Source of the DNA: Phlyctochytrium arcticum
Lineage: Eukaryota; Chytridiomycota; Chytridiomycetes; Chytridiales; Chytridiaceae
Direction of reading: 5' to 3'
Assembly (NCBI GenBank): GCA_025602905.1
Contig: JAHLKI010000004.1
Location: 186,001 to 250,000 of the forward strand
Length of the DNA: 64,000 nt
Below are positions 32,918-45,102 of the stretch, piece by piece. How positions within the stretch are numbered: position 1 is the first letter of the stretch; each line of letters starts with the position of its first letter. A program made the translations under genes and the position numbers. Below the pieces are notes generated by a model. That model did no database searches. It had not been told where the DNA came from and worked only from the letters and a program-made list of their open reading frames with translations.

Positions 32918-35721
32918 ATGCGGACGGGGGAAGAGCTCAGGTTGGTCTACTTTGAATCTTCGTCGACAAACTTCATATTTAACGATTGCCATGTAGTCGT
33001 GGGTGGACAGAGATCTTTGATGATCCCATGCTGTCCATGGACCTGTTAAAGGAGCGGGGACTACGCGGAGAGATACGAGACGGCAGTTTGCGAAGCCTTT
33101 ACTGGAAGGTAAATAGAGCAGCATCAAAGCTCCCTGCGCTATCCCTTACACTTTCTGAATTGCAGATTTACCTCGATTATTTACCAAGCTTGGAAACGAC
33201 GCCATGGCCACTTATCCTCAGCAAAGAACGTCAAGGATACGCAGAGCTCAAGGCAAAATTCATATTTGATCCAAACAAAGTCAGCGCCGCTGCAAATGAT
33301 TACTCCCTGAACAACCCGCTCAGTCTGGCTGATGATGTGGGTGATGATGCATTCTACTTGTGACAACGGATGTTAACAAATTGCCATTGGTTCCAGAGTC
33401 CATGGACCCAATACTTTAAGGATGCAGAGCTTCAGAAAGTTATCCGCCAAGATGTCGAACGGACGTAGGTTCGCTTTCCTTAGAGGGTGGGTCGACTGTT
33501 ACCATATTAATTCCGGCTGCAGCTTTCCAGACCAACCCATTTTCCGGACACAGCCCATGCAAAATCTCATGTCCGACATCCTTTTCATTTGGTGCAAGCT
33601 CAATCCGGACGTATCATACCGCCAGGGCATGCACGAGTTGCTTGCTCCAATACTTTTGGTAGTACACAAAGATCAACTTGATCCAGCTTCCGACACATCA
33701 GGGTTAGTGAGTGTGGTTTGAAGGGGATTAGGCGTCGCCCACACTTATAAGATTTCTAGGCTAAATCCAGTGCTGGTTGCAACATTTGACTCAACATATG
33801 TCGAGCACGACGCCGCTGTCTTGTTTTACCGTCTCATGAGAGCAACGAAACCCTGGTTCGAGGTGGGGGAAGAAGCACAGTCTTCAAGACCAGCGCGCAG
33901 CATTCAAAAGTCCAGGTATGAAGAGCACCGGAGGGGCAGCGAGGTATGAGCACGCTCTAGGTGTGTAGCAGACGTTTGGACTCTTATTAATACTTCGTAG
34001 CCACACGGAAAGCAGGTTCCCATCATCACCATTTGTAAACGTGTCCAGAGTGATCTACTTCGCGTCGTCGATCATGATTTGTACCAACACTTGGAAAAGC
34101 AAGGAATAGAACCTCAACTCTATGGAATGTATGTTTCTCGTGTGGTTTCGGTAGTTTGATGCTTACCATATCCTAGTCGATGGTTGCGCCTTTTATTTGG
34201 TCGTGAATTCCCAATCCCGGAGCTGTTCACTCTTTGGGATGGCCTATTTGCTGACAACCCAGATTTAAGTCTGGCAGAATGGATGTGCGTCGCCATGTTA
34301 CTCTTCTTGCGCAAGCAATGTAAGCCCCTTCGATTGATTGTGTTTAGGTTGTGCATCATGTAGCTCACATTTGTTCGTCAGTGATTGGTCAAGAATACTC
34401 CATGACCATACATCGCTTAATGAAATTTCCACCGGCGGATCAACTTAATACCACAATACCCCAATTTATACGAAGTGCCCAGGGTCTTCGCGATAGGTAC
34501 AATCAGAATGCCCTTCGTGGAGCTGGTTCCTACGGGAATAGCGCAAGGCTTGCCGTGGACATTCCTACTGCTTCACAAGCCCCTCCACCCTCGATCCGTC
34601 AAACGGCGAAACGAAGTGGCGTCGCGCCTTGGGTGCAACACACTCCCAATGTGCAAAAGGAAGTGCCAGCTTCTCCGATCAACGAGGGTGGGCGGCCGGA
34701 CCTCAGCAGAAAATCCAGCATGGTAAACGCCGAAGTACCCAAGCAGCAGCTAGGTGGACAAGCCCCGGATCCGACCACCCATGCCAATCAGCTGGCCACA
34801 CTTACAAAACAAATGCAACGGATTCGTGAGCGCGATCGGGATATCGGTCGGAAGGTGTCCCGTTGGGTTACAAATTTGGAAGATGCCCTCGCCAAAACTC
34901 CCGATTCAAAAGGCTTACCAGCAGATGAGCTCAGGGGAATATTGGATGAGATGCGTGCGGTGGCGAGCGAGTTGCAACCACAGCGACGAGACAGCGTCCC
35001 GCCTCCCCCGACCACGCCAGGTGCCAGTGTTGGTGATAACCAAGGACCAAGTGAGAAAACTGTAGAGGGGACCGTTTCCACAATCTCAGTGGCTGCATCG
35101 CCTTCACCTACAACTCCTTCCGTACCTGCTTCAACACAAGCAATACCTTCATCTGCGCCACCTTTGAAAGCCAAAAATGAAAAATCACAACCTGAAAACC
35201 CATCGGTGTCGCAACCAGTCCGACCTCATCCGCCACGCTGGGGCAGCTCTTCCGATATTCGCCATTCCCCCGGGTCCCCCATTGACAATCCTTTTACACA
35301 ATCCACGCTGTTTCCATCCAGCCGCCCTACACCGAGCTTGACTGCTGACTTTCGCCCATCTGAAGCTGCCGATTTAGTCGTAGGAACAGTCAAAGCCGGA
35401 ATGGTCGGGCTAAACAAGGTATTGACCGGCTTATTCGAGGATCCCTGGGCGGACCACGGCGTCGCAGGACGAGGCCGAGGGAATACCACCAATAGTAGTG
35501 TTACTACAACCAGTCGGGGTACGAATGATACGGGTGGCGGACAAAGGCGGGGAAGTTCGCAGGAGATTCGCAACCATAGAGGGGCAAGTGGCGGCGGCAG
35601 TAGCAGTGGGGGCCCTCGAGATCCATTGGGGGCTGGTTCTGCGTCCACTCCCGCCGAGTCCACTCGAATAGTTGTGCCCCAGGGACAGGCGATCGGGACA
35701 GGTCCACTTGGCAACATCTAA
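32918..35721 (+). CDS. TBC1D5-like Rab GTPase-activating protein
   Basis: TBC-domain RabGAP, most like TBC1D5, which acts on Rab7 and retromer-linked traffic. The ATG at 32918 (MRTGEELS) joins across an intron to RGWTEIFDDPMLSMDL. The Arg-finger motif is RDGSLRSLYWKIYLDYLP. TBC elements follow across short introns: VERTFPDQPIF, LNPDVSYRQGMHELLAPILL (YxQGM with Gln finger), AVLFYRLMRATKPWFEV, WLRLLFGREFPIPELFTLWD and EWMCVAMLLFLR. The C-terminal half is one long Pro/Ser/Thr-rich exon with a coiled stretch (LATLTKQMQRIRERDRDIGR) and a Gly-rich end. Catalytic Arg and Gln are both present. Confidence 0.9.
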
Positions 35722-36197
35722 TACTTTTGTATATTAATCGATCAATAAATTGTTGGTTGATGCTTCATTGCTTCTGAAGCGCGCATGAATGTATGATATT
35801 TGGCGGGTTCAAAAGATTTGCCAAGTGTTTTGCCTTCGGCCTTTGAAAAAACTTTTACTGATCCGGTGCGATCGCCCGTTCATGAGCCCATACCCTCGCT
35901 ATCTGAGGGATTCCTTTTGTCAGGATCTAGATCTAAACTTGACCGTTCACCGGAATTCTGCCTCTCTGCACTCTCTGCACCAGACGCGATCTGGCCAATC
36001 TTGCAACGTTCTTTCGGGTGCACCTGGGGTGCACAGACCAAGGGAGTTGTCGTGCAGCATACTAGCATAGAGCTGATGAAGGAGTGTTGTTGCTAGCCTC
36101 TTTACCTGACAACGTTTCCCCTCGACTCAATATAAACGAACCCGGAATTGCTCAGTATAGGACCAACGAGGAAGTGTCAACGAGGAATCGTCGAGGG

Positions 36198-39100
36198 ATG
36201 ACTTGCGATCTGGACGATAGCAGTCAGGCGAAAGACATTGATGAAGTGCCAAATAAGATTTCGCCGATCGAAAGCCAATCGGGCAATCCGGGTACATTAA
36301 AAACTCCAGTGTCGGTCCCGGTCCCGTCACTCACATCCACGACACATCGTGTTCTGCCGCCGAAAGCTTCACTACTACCCGCCTTTAATCCTCCACCACC
36401 CCCACCTTTGAATTTCGCACCTACCGACCGATTGCGAATATTACTTACGCGTGCTAGCGTCTACTCATCATTTCTGGCCGAAAATCTCGAGAAGCGTCAG
36501 CGCGAGTTCCGGAATTCAAATGAAGCCGACTTGGGATCGGATGTAGCGATCCGTGGGCATGAACCACAAGGGGACGGAGAGGTGGAAGGCATGAAGCGCA
36601 AGGCGGATAGTGATGACACGGCGGTGAACCCAACGATCAAACGCGTCAAGGCGACTCCTGATTTGCATCCTCTTCCAAGTCCGCCCAACTCTCCAGAGTG
36701 TAGCCCTCAGCGGTCTTCTTCATCTACCAATATCATCTCCACTGTTTCATCAACCACGACCACATCTGCTGTTGATACAGAGAATTCTGGGTCAACAGTC
36801 GAACATCTTGTCACGCGCCAGCCATCGCTGCTCCAAAATGTAACATTGCGGGATTACCAAGTGGTGGGCATGGAATGGCTGATATCCCTGTACGAAAACG
36901 GCCTTTCCGGGATTCTAGCCGATGAAATGGGACTCGGTAAGGTAGACTTTTTCTTTTAATCTTTACCATCGCAAAGCACAGGTTTTCTGACATGTATTGT
37001 GAAATCGAACATGTAGACTTTGCAAATCATTGCATTTCTGGCCCATCTATGGGAGATGGGAACAACGGGTCCATTCCTGATTGTGGCGCCCCTATCAACC
37101 GTCTCAAATTGGGTAGCTGAATTCGAACGGTAATGTTTTGATTTTCGGGTAATTGAATCCCGCCCAGCCATACAACGGTAAAAAAGCTTACGCCCGTAGG
37201 AAACCCCCTCGTATAAAGATTTGCACCAAGTCTACCGGTTTTACTTTACCATGCCGACAAATCGGAACGAGCTTGGCTGCGCAAACATAAATTGACAGCC
37301 AACCCACCTCCCATTGTTATAACAACCTACGATCTGGCGCTCCGAGATGCACCCGTTCTCTCTACCCTTGTTCCTTGGCATCTCATGATAGTGGACGAAG
37401 GCCATCGGCTCAAGAATCGGGCAAGTAAATGCTTGCGTGAGCTTAAACGATATGGCGCACGTAATCGGGTGGTTGTCACGGGCACACCAGTGCAAAATTC
37501 GGTAGAAGAGTTATGGGTCTTATTAAATTTTGTGATGCCGGAGGTGTTTGGGGACTGGGAGAAGTTTGGGGGCTGGTTCGGGTTTCAGCAGCCCTCCGAC
37601 GACAATGGCGATACAGAAGAAAGGCATGAGCAGCAGGATGATCACAGCCCTGGGGGGAAAACAGAAAAAGAAGAGACCAGTCCCGTAGCTGTACCTCCCG
37701 CTCCCGCTCGCAGAGCTGTGCACCCCATCATGTCTCGCCAGCAGAAAACACAGTTTGTGACCCAGTTACACACCATTCTGAAACCATTTCTACTCCGGCG
37801 CATCAAATCCGAAGGTATACGAAAACCACGCGCGCGTATAAGTAACTTGATGCTAAAGGTTAACGACAGTTGAAGTATCCTTACCAAAAAAGAAAGAGTA
37901 CATTTTGTATGCACCACTGACGCTAGTGCAGCAGCGGTTATATAACGCAGCACGTCGTGGGCAGCTACGAGATGCCATTGCAGGTTATTTGATGTGGAGC
38001 GGTGGCTTTGGCGCAAAAGCGATTGAAGACGACGAGGGGGATGAGCAGGCGAGTCGCCGAGATGCATGGGGGAGAAGTGTAGGTAAGACTTCAAGGGACG
38101 GTGTTTTTGCTGAGAAATCGAGATGTTTAAATTATGCTTGAGTAGACATGAATGTACGCTCACAGAAATTACAATCACGGGCGGTGCAATTCCGGAAAAT
38201 CTGTAATCATCCATATTTATTTCATCTGCAAGGGGATGAGGACATGAGCCCTGGTGGGGAAGGCGGGTTTGACTGGGCGGGGTTGTGGGGAGCGTCCGAA
38301 ACACCAACCAAAGAAGCACAACCGAACAAGAGAGGGCGTGGGCGAGGCAAGGGTGTGGGCGACCGTAACGAATTTGAGAAGGATTCGGAAGGGCTTGAAA
38401 TTCCGAAATTGATGAATCTCCCACCCTTACTCCGGCTGTCTGGCAAATTTATGCTCTTGGCGACACTTTTGCCGCCCCTGTTGCGCGCCAACCACAAAAT
38501 CCTGATTTTTTCTCAAATGACCAAAACTTTGGACCTTCTTGCGGCATGGTTTGGTCAATCCCAAGTTCCATACTGTCGCCTAGACGGCTCCACTCCACTG
38601 GACGCCCGCTCGGCTCAGATCCACCATTTCACCTACACGCCGAGCACAAAGTTGTTTCTATTGTCCACCCGGGCGGGTGGTCTAGGTATCAATTTAGTGG
38701 CAGCAGATACGGTCGTGCTGGTCGATTCCGACTGGAACCCGCAAATGGATGTGCAAGCCCAGGATAGGGTACATCGGATCGGACAGCGGAAGGGTGTGCT
38801 CGTCTATCGGATTGTGACGCGCGGAACGGTGGAGGAGCGGATTTGGGAGGTGGCAGTAGCCAAGCGGAAGGTGGAAAAGTGTGTTGTTCATAAAGGTACG
38901 TAGTAACATGGGATTGGGTTTTTCCATGCGATATCTCTCTGACTTTTGTTATTGTAGCTTTATTTAAGGGACAGGCGGAAACATTTAGACCTGGCGGAGG
39001 AGTGATAGTTTCAAACTCGGACCTCGCACAGATCTTGGAGGCCGAGACGGAAGAACAACATGTCAATGGCAGCAGTTTGAATCCTGCCGATGATGATGGC

Positions 39101-39367
39101 GGCGAATGGGCAGGGGGATGGCAACTCAGTCCTGAAGGACAAGAGGCGGAAGAGCAGCGATTAAAAGAGCAACTGCCTACATCTGAAGACTTGAAAATCT
39201 TGATGGACCGTACGGGATTGACCAGTTCTGTTAGTAGTTCTAATGCTAGCGATACGAGTAGCACAGATAGTGAGATGCACAATAGTAGTAGGAGTAGCAG
39301 CAGCAGTAGCAGTCAGGCTGTTACCAGTGTTACTGGTCGTTGGCGATTAGTTGACTGGGAAATTTGA
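36198..39367 (+). CDS. SNF2-family chromatin remodeller, HELLS/LSH/DDM1/Irc5 type
   Basis: ATP-dependent DNA translocase of the Lsh subfamily, tied to DNA methylation in animals and plants and to cohesin loading or recombination control (Irc5) in yeast. Motifs are [30 protein letters not shown] with TLQIIAFL after an intron (motif I), [22 protein letters not shown] (DExH-type Walker B), [20 protein letters not shown], a charged insertion, [59 protein letters not shown] and [19 protein letters not shown]. The C-terminus is acidic and Ser-rich. The start is uncertain: the ATG at 36198 is the first in the open frame, but an upstream exon from about 35.8 kb is possible. About six introns. Confidence 0.9.
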
Positions 39368-39412
39368 TAGTCTATTATGTTGTCTATGATCTATATTTAC
39401 AATATGTGGCAC

Positions 39413-39964
39413 CTAAGATTTAGTTGCAAAAAGTCCTTCTGTGACCAGGCGCACTACTTCTTGGAGTCCCTTGACATCTTCTTGGGAGAGACCCCCCACA
39501 CTCTCACAATCGACATCCAATACTCCGAAACAGCGTTGTTGTTCTTCCTGACCTATCGTCGAGGTGGTAATGGGTACGACGATTTCGCTCCGTGAGGCCG
39601 AGTCGCAGGCAATATGATTTGGATCCGCGAGCACATCTTCTACCAAAACAGCCTTTCGCGTCTTTGCTGCCCGTCCTACAACGCCCTTGCTGGTAGGAAT
39701 CGCCGTACAGGCTACGCGTCCCTGGAATGGACCGAGATACAAGACATCCTTGCGCGGCACTCCCGGGGTCTCTGGTTTGTAAAAGTACCAGCCGACCCAA
39801 TTGATATCCCGGCCCACATCCCGGAATGCCCAGTATAGGAGGGCGGCGATATTGGCAAAATTGGACGTGTCTGGGAGGTCTGCGTCGAGCAGCGCTGCCG
39901 TCTGTTCATGAATCAGGGCGTAGAATGCCGGGATTTCCGTGGGATAAGTTGTTCTGGCGTGCAT
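39413..39964 (-). CDS. GAF-domain free methionine-R-sulfoxide reductase (fRMsr)
   Basis: Small single-domain GAF enzyme reducing free methionine-(R)-S-oxide, a microbial and fungal oxidative-stress function (E. coli MsrC, yeast YKL069W). The 183 residues start at the ATG 39964 (MHARTTYPTEIPAFY). Characteristic stretches are NWVGWYFYK, YLGPFQGRVACTAIP (first Cys), GVVGRAAKTRKAVLVEDV, HIACDSASRSEIVVPI (second Cys) and FGVLDVDCESVGGLSQEDVK. An intronless frame continues 55 codons upstream to 40129, but the match to the family begins close to 39964. Confidence 0.93.
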   Translation of the reverse strand: MHARTTYPTEIPAFYALIHEQTAALLDADLPDTSNFANIAALLYWAFRDVGRDINWVGWYFYKPETPGVPRKDVLYLGPFQGRVACTAIPTSKGVVGRAAKTRKAVLVEDVLADPNHIACDSASRSEIVVPITTSTIGQEEQQRCFGVLDVDCESVGGLSQEDVKGLQEVVRLVTEGLFATKS

Positions 39965-40415
39965 CGTCGTCCTTTTTGTCTCTCCTCCGTTCAAGTAGCT
40001 AGAGATGTTCCTAGAAGGGATGCTCTGAGAACAGAACTGACCTTTTATACCCGCGCTGGCGTGGTCGCCAAAAGTTGTCCAAAAATTGCGCCATTGCACG
40101 ATTTCATGGACTCCGCTGATGTGACACAAACCGGTTTAAATGGTTAGATTTTCGGTTAGACAGTTGCGTCATGTCACGGGACACACATGTTGGATTGGGA
40201 GTTTGAGCTCCGCGAGCGCTCCGCTTCGACAAAAAGTGTTCGAAATTCCAGAAATTCCAGAATCCTTCGGCCCTGAATTTAAGTTGTTAAAAAGGGCTGG
40301 TAAGTGTTTTCCCAATATGGACGATATCTTGTGAGCATTATTTAAAAACGGGAATATATAGGTTCGGACAGTGGTTTGGGGTCAGGCGGACTTGGAACAA
40401 GGGCCCCATATAACA
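39965..40415. promoter_or_regulatory. Divergent upstream region of fRMsr and the C2H2 gene
   Basis: About 450 nt between two divergent starts; no supported gene. A tandem GAAATTCCA direct repeat is visible at about 40242-40260. Confidence 0.3.
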
Positions 40416-41663
40416 ATGTCTGCGCAACTCTTGGACTGGGACTGGCTGCCTCAATTAGGCTCGCCACAGGCTGCATCAGGGATTCCCCAGCACCAGCAGC
40501 AATATAATTTAACGACGGCGGCAGCTGCATGGAGGCCGGATATGGCTATTCTGCCCATGTCGCATCCGACCGCCCACTGCCAGAGGGATCAGGTATATCC
40601 ACCAGAACTCTACGCACCAATCCCCACCTGGCCACTGGAAGCCCCTATCCAGAACCTCGCCGCCAAAGCCGCAGAGTTTCCCATGCACCCCATCACACAT
40701 TCATCCTCCCCTCAACCATTGCCTCCTCCGCCGTACCGTTCCAGAGAGAATCTCTATACGTACCCACTGTCAACCCCGGTCTCTGCCCTCGGACTTGCCC
40801 CCACCACATCCCTAGCACTCCCTCCGTACCCACCTCCACCTCCACTTACATCCTTGCCAGTAGTCCCACCGTATTATACCATACCCCCTTCGCTTCCTCC
40901 AGCCCCTTATGTCCCTTATGTCATCCCCCCTGCCATCCCACCCATCGCTCCACCCATACTCGCAGCCCCAGCGGCGTTGCCATATACATACAGCTCAGTA
41001 CCCGCCTATGCAATACCACCACCACCAGAAATCCCCTCTTCTGCACAAGTACCGCTGGCAGCGTTTGCCGTGAGTCCGCCACCCATCTCATCTCTACAAG
41101 GCTCAACCACTCTGGATCGTACTCCTTATGCAGATTATAATGCATACGTGGGCACAGCTTTCCCCCCATCCTCACAGCAACAAGTTACCCCGTCATCCCA
41201 AAGCGACCACCTCGCGGCTTTTTCTTCGTCTTCAGATCCCCATCCCTCTAATCAAAACAATTCTTCCGTGTACCTGCCTGATACCGACTTCCAGGTCAGG
41301 AACGAGCCTAACGACATAACTAACCCCATGCCACCAGATACCGGAGCTGACTCGGACTCGCCCGCTCCTACATCTAAGATACAAGATCGGTCGCCGCGAG
41401 AGGAGGATAATTCCCCAATACCCACCCCTCCTACGTCTCGGCCAGCTTCAAGCCGCTCAAGACCGGTCTCTACCCATCACATCAAACGGTATACTTGCCC
41501 AACCTGCGCCAAACGCTTTTCGAGAAGGTCGGCATTGGGGACACACTCGTTTACCCATACTGGCGAAAAGCCGTTTTCTTGTTCCTGCGGCCGCATGTTT
41601 AGCGTATTAAGCAACTTGCGGAGGCACGGCAAAAGCTGCCGAAAAAAGGTCAATACTGAATAA
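40416..41663 (+). CDS. C2H2 zinc-finger protein with long Pro/Ser-rich N-terminus
   Basis: Intronless frame of 415 residues from the ATG at 40416 (MSAQLLDWDWLPQL). About 350 residues are Pro/Ser/Tyr/Ala-rich low complexity, typical of a transactivation region. At the C-terminus are two closely spaced fingers: YTCPTCAKRFSRRSALGTHS then the linker HTGEKP and FSCSCGRMFSVLSNLRRH. The second finger has CxC rather than Cx2C and ends H-x4-C, as in some fungal regulators. Probably a DNA-binding transcription factor; targets unknown. Confidence 0.85.
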   Translation: MSAQLLDWDWLPQLGSPQAASGIPQHQQQYNLTTAAAAWRPDMAILPMSHPTAHCQRDQVYPPELYAPIPTWPLEAPIQNLAAKAAEFPMHPITHSSSPQPLPPPPYRSRENLYTYPLSTPVSALGLAPTTSLALPPYPPPPPLTSLPVVPPYYTIPPSLPPAPYVPYVIPPAIPPIAPPILAAPAALPYTYSSVPAYAIPPPPEIPSSAQVPLAAFAVSPPPISSLQGSTTLDRTPYADYNAYVGTAFPPSSQQQVTPSSQSDHLAAFSSSSDPHPSNQNNSSVYLPDTDFQVRNEPNDITNPMPPDTGADSDSPAPTSKIQDRSPREEDNSPIPTPPTSRPASSRSRPVSTHHIKRYTCPTCAKRFSRRSALGTHSFTHTGEKPFSCSCGRMFSVLSNLRRHGKSCRKKVNTE

Positions 41664-41888
41664 GATTCTTTATCAACAAGTCGCCGTTAATACACGCCCC
41701 CGTGGTCTGAAGGACATGTTCTCTCTGTTTGGATCGCGCAGCGTAGTAAATATGCACAAAGATGTTACTTTATTTTAAATATACAGCACGCCCGCATTGT
41801 CAAATCTTCTATTGCAATGGGATATTAAATATGTGTAAATGAAAGAATCTATACTGGCTAACTAAGTTTAATCTACCACTGACGCATT

Positions 41889-42401
41889 CTACTGAGTAAA
41901 GTCGGGGAAGGAGGGGTTGAGAGTGTATTGCCATTGGGAGCAACCACGGTCGGGACAGCAGATCTTCTTGGCCTCACTGAACTTGTTGCCCCATCGCTGG
42001 CATCCTTTGCCGTCTTTGTCGCCCCATGGGAAGTAGTCATCTCCTACGGGTTCGCCAACTGAGCCATCGTCGCGGATAGGTCCGTCATCGGATCGCTTGG
42101 TGGGGGTAGAGCTAAAGTCGGGGAAGGAGGGGTTGAGAGTGTATTGCCATTGGGAGCAACCGCGGTCGGGACAGCAGATCTTCTTGGCCTCGCTGAACTT
42201 GTTGCCCCATCGCTGGCATCCTTTGCCGTCCTTGTCGCCCCATTGGAAGTAGTCATCTCCTACAGGTTCGCCAACTGAACCGTCGTCGCGGATGGGTCCA
42301 TCGTCGGAGCGTGATGTGACGGGGACGGCATTGACAACGGTGACAATGACCGCCAGACTGGCGAGAACGGTTTGAGTAGAGAGCTTCATGATGGTTGACA
42401 A
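41889..42401 (-). CDS. Secreted tandem-repeat cysteine-rich protein with a dibasic site between repeats
   Basis: A 170-residue frame from the ATG at 42401 (a second ATG five codons on). A signal peptide is clear (MKLSTQTVLASLAVIVTVVN, then AVPVTSR). Two 65-residue repeats follow, residues 32-96 and 104-168, differing at only one residue (FQWGD versus FPWGD). Each has four cysteines (GKGCQRW; KICCPDRGC), allowing two disulfides. They are joined by SSTPTKR; the KR lies immediately before the second repeat, and the first is preceded by SR. This is the layout of a Kex2-processed repeat precursor. No family recognised; an effector-like, hydrophobin-unrelated secreted peptide or peptide signal is conceivable. 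Intronless. Confidence 0.8.
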   Translation of the reverse strand: MSTIMKLSTQTVLASLAVIVTVVNAVPVTSRSDDGPIRDDGSVGEPVGDDYFQWGDKDGKGCQRWGNKFSEAKKICCPDRGCSQWQYTLNPSFPDFSSTPTKRSDDGPIRDDGSVGEPVGDDYFPWGDKDGKGCQRWGNKFSEAKKICCPDRGCSQWQYTLNPSFPDFTQ

Positions 42402-42480
42402 GATGTAATGAGGCTGATTGTAGCGGAAACAATGAGATGCTGGTGCTTGATGTGAGGAGGAAGGAGAGGGTCGACCAGCT

Positions 42481-42493
42481 CCCTTTTATAACA
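42481..42493 (-). promoter_or_regulatory. TATA box of the secreted repeat gene
   Basis: On the minus strand TTATAAAAGGG lies about 80-90 nt upstream of the start codon, a good TATA-box match and a usual feature of strongly or conditionally expressed genes. Confidence 0.5.
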
Positions 42494-44585
42494 AAAATTC
42501 AGACCTGTACTCGGTTCCTCAAAATCTACCCTATCCACCCATGAACATTGGAAAATGCGTAAAAAAAAGACCGAATGGTCATCACATCGATAGATACCAT
42601 TGCCTTCAGGGTGCGAAATCTATGACGGGAACCAAGATCTGCAGAGATTGTGGGAGAATTAGCAGTGAAACATTGTAGGATCTTTTACTTTTGTTTACGT
42701 AGACGTAGGTTGGGGTCGTTGAGTTCTAATTTTCATTGTCGAAAAAACACTAAAATGGTACTCCGATGACAACCCAAGTAGAAAAAAAGCGTGAGAACAT
42801 GGCCGTGGCTGACGCGTTTGCATCAAGCTTAATTCAAGAAAGTAAGATTAACCTTCTTTTGATGGCGGGAAAACATTCGACGGGCATCAGATTTGGAACA
42901 ATTGTAAGGCATTCAATAAGAGAGTGAAATGCCCGGCGAAATTCGAATACACGAGTAATATCATAGATCAGAACGGATTCTTTACAAAAATTAGGTTGGA
43001 GTCGGTGTAACAGAAAGTTGTGGTCTGAAATCCCGCCGACGGTAGGCCGACGGAATGAGGCTCTTGGCTCAGCCAGTGGCTCGGCACAATTGTGACAATT
43101 CGAAAATGACTTACCAAGGTCTTTGGTCTGAGCCACCCTGCAGCCACGATTCTTAAAATCTGGCGCATATTTGTGGGTAAAAAAAGATGTGGGAGCTATA
43201 CATGCTCGGTCCTATGTTTTATCATGATGAACATGAACAATTTATACCTGGGAAGCGGCGAGATTGCACTCCCGGTCTCCAGCCCAACAATGGCGGTTTG
43301 CGTGTGTGAGATACCATCATTGTATATGTAGTCTTAGATGTAATCAAAGAAAGTCCAACCCAGTTGGTTGCCTCAGTGGCAAGTGCATTACCAAGTTATG
43401 GTACGTAAAATTTGTGACGCGGCGTCAAAATCTCATCGGGGCTGAAATCATCCATTAGAACTTGCTCCTTCCAAGGGACATGATTAAGTGTATCTGAGTA
43501 ACGCGCATTCCCATGATACAGTAGTTGGGCGCTACAACAAATACATATCGAACATATACGCACGAAGATGTTGGAACTATCTTCAATAGAAATGTTAAAC
43601 TGCCTGTTTGCTGGAGAAATGTCGCAACTATTTGCATTTAGCTCCCAGGTGCCTCTGGCAGCTCATCATTGGAACACTGTACATTGGTCAAGTTCTGTCA
43701 ACGCGAATTAGTATGACTAAAAGGTCAACCGAGGGAGATATAGCTTATATGTGAAGATGGCAATCAACCAGGCACATGTACCGAGGAAAGCGTGGGGAAA
43801 TCGCGTCGCGAACAATGTATAGTCCGGATACATTAAGAGATGTGACTGTCAGACCGCCTCAAGCCTTTCCAAGATTTTAGATTCTTCCCAGGAATATCTC
43901 TATCGTGGCCATCGCCTTCCAGGCTCAGCGGCTAATGGCTGGCGTCCTTAAAGGGCGCGGACTGGGAAAATAAGTGGAAATCACTCAACGACACCGCGAA
44001 AGAGATCATTGTTGTCATTTAAGCTCAAGTTTGGGGCAAGCTTTTCTCCCCTAACTTGAACTGGCATTCCGACCTCCCTTCAACCAGTAGCTACTGGGAT
44101 GTCAAGTCACGTCGCCTGCGCAGCAACGCCGCTGATATGTTTATCACCGCGTTTATGGCCGCCAATATAGCGATGACAAACTGCGCGTGATGAAGGCAAT
44201 TTCGACGTGTGACTTGCTCCACAAGTTGTTACAAAACGAAAAGGGTTCTTGCCTTCCTTGCACATTTCTTCCTTCTTTCGACCAACCAATCTCTTACTTT
44301 CTGACCCTCTGCTGCGACCAACACCGACCATACAGCGGGCCTGAAAACCGTCAAGGACAATCTCATTTCCAAACACGACACGCATTTGTTGCCGACTGTT
44401 TTTGACATTCAAGCACCATCCACGCCGCTCTCTCCGCCTTCAAAAGTTTTTGTACACCTCTTCTAGCAGGTCTTTGAGGTGGGCAACGCTCTAATCCACT
44501 TAGCAGAGTGAGCGGCATACTAATTGATGCTTTCCAGACTGCTTTGACGCCGTCAGGCTACCTATTACCACTTCTAAACTCAGCC
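42494..44585. other. Gene-poor 2.1 kb
   Basis: AT-rich sequence with only short unconvincing frames on both strands. No tRNA, repeat or transposon feature seen. It includes the promoter and probable 5' UTR of ATG8 at its right end. Confidence 0.5.
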
Positions 44586-45102
44586 ATGCCCGTACGCTCA
44601 CAATTCAAGGATGATCATCCATTCGGTAAGTTTCTTTTGATATTCAATCTTCTACCCACCCCATTCATGTTATTGCGGTGATTTATAGAAAAGCGAAAAG
44701 CCGAGGCAGACAAAATCCGACAAAAGTACCCCGACCGCATACCATGCATTGTCGAAAAGGCAGAGAAATCCGACATTGCTAAAATCGACAAGAAAAAGTA
44801 TCTAGTACCCCATGATTTAAGCATGGTTCAATTCGTGTACGTGATTCGAAAACGTATCCGATTGAGCCCAGAGAAGGCCATCTTCATTTTCGTCAACAAC
44901 GTATTACCGCCACAAAGTTCAATGTTGAGTGAAGGTATGCTCCTCTTTCTTACTGTTAACGTGAAGAATGGCCCGCTAAATATCTTTGTCGCGTGACTTC
45001 GCAGTTTATGCCGAACATAAAGATGAGGACGGATTTTTGTACGTTGTTTACGCCAGCGAGAACACTTTTGGGGACCTGGAAGGTGTGGAGGAATTGCAGT
45101 AG
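44586..45102 (+). CDS. ATG8: ATG8, autophagy ubiquitin-like modifier
   Basis: Ubiquitin-like protein conjugated to phosphatidylethanolamine on autophagosomes. Three exons: 44586-44625, 44689-44934 and 45005-45102. The protein reads [19 protein letters not shown], then [78 protein letters not shown] and TFG. The Gly of TFG is the lipidation site, followed by a nine-residue tail (DLEGVEELQ) that the ATG4 protease would remove. Both introns interrupt codons in the same phase on each side, confirming the model. Confidence 0.97.

Noticed and set aside
42494..44585. Hidden gene or mobile element in the quiet region
   Set aside because: Short frames only, no terminal repeats, no reverse transcriptase or transposase motifs seen.
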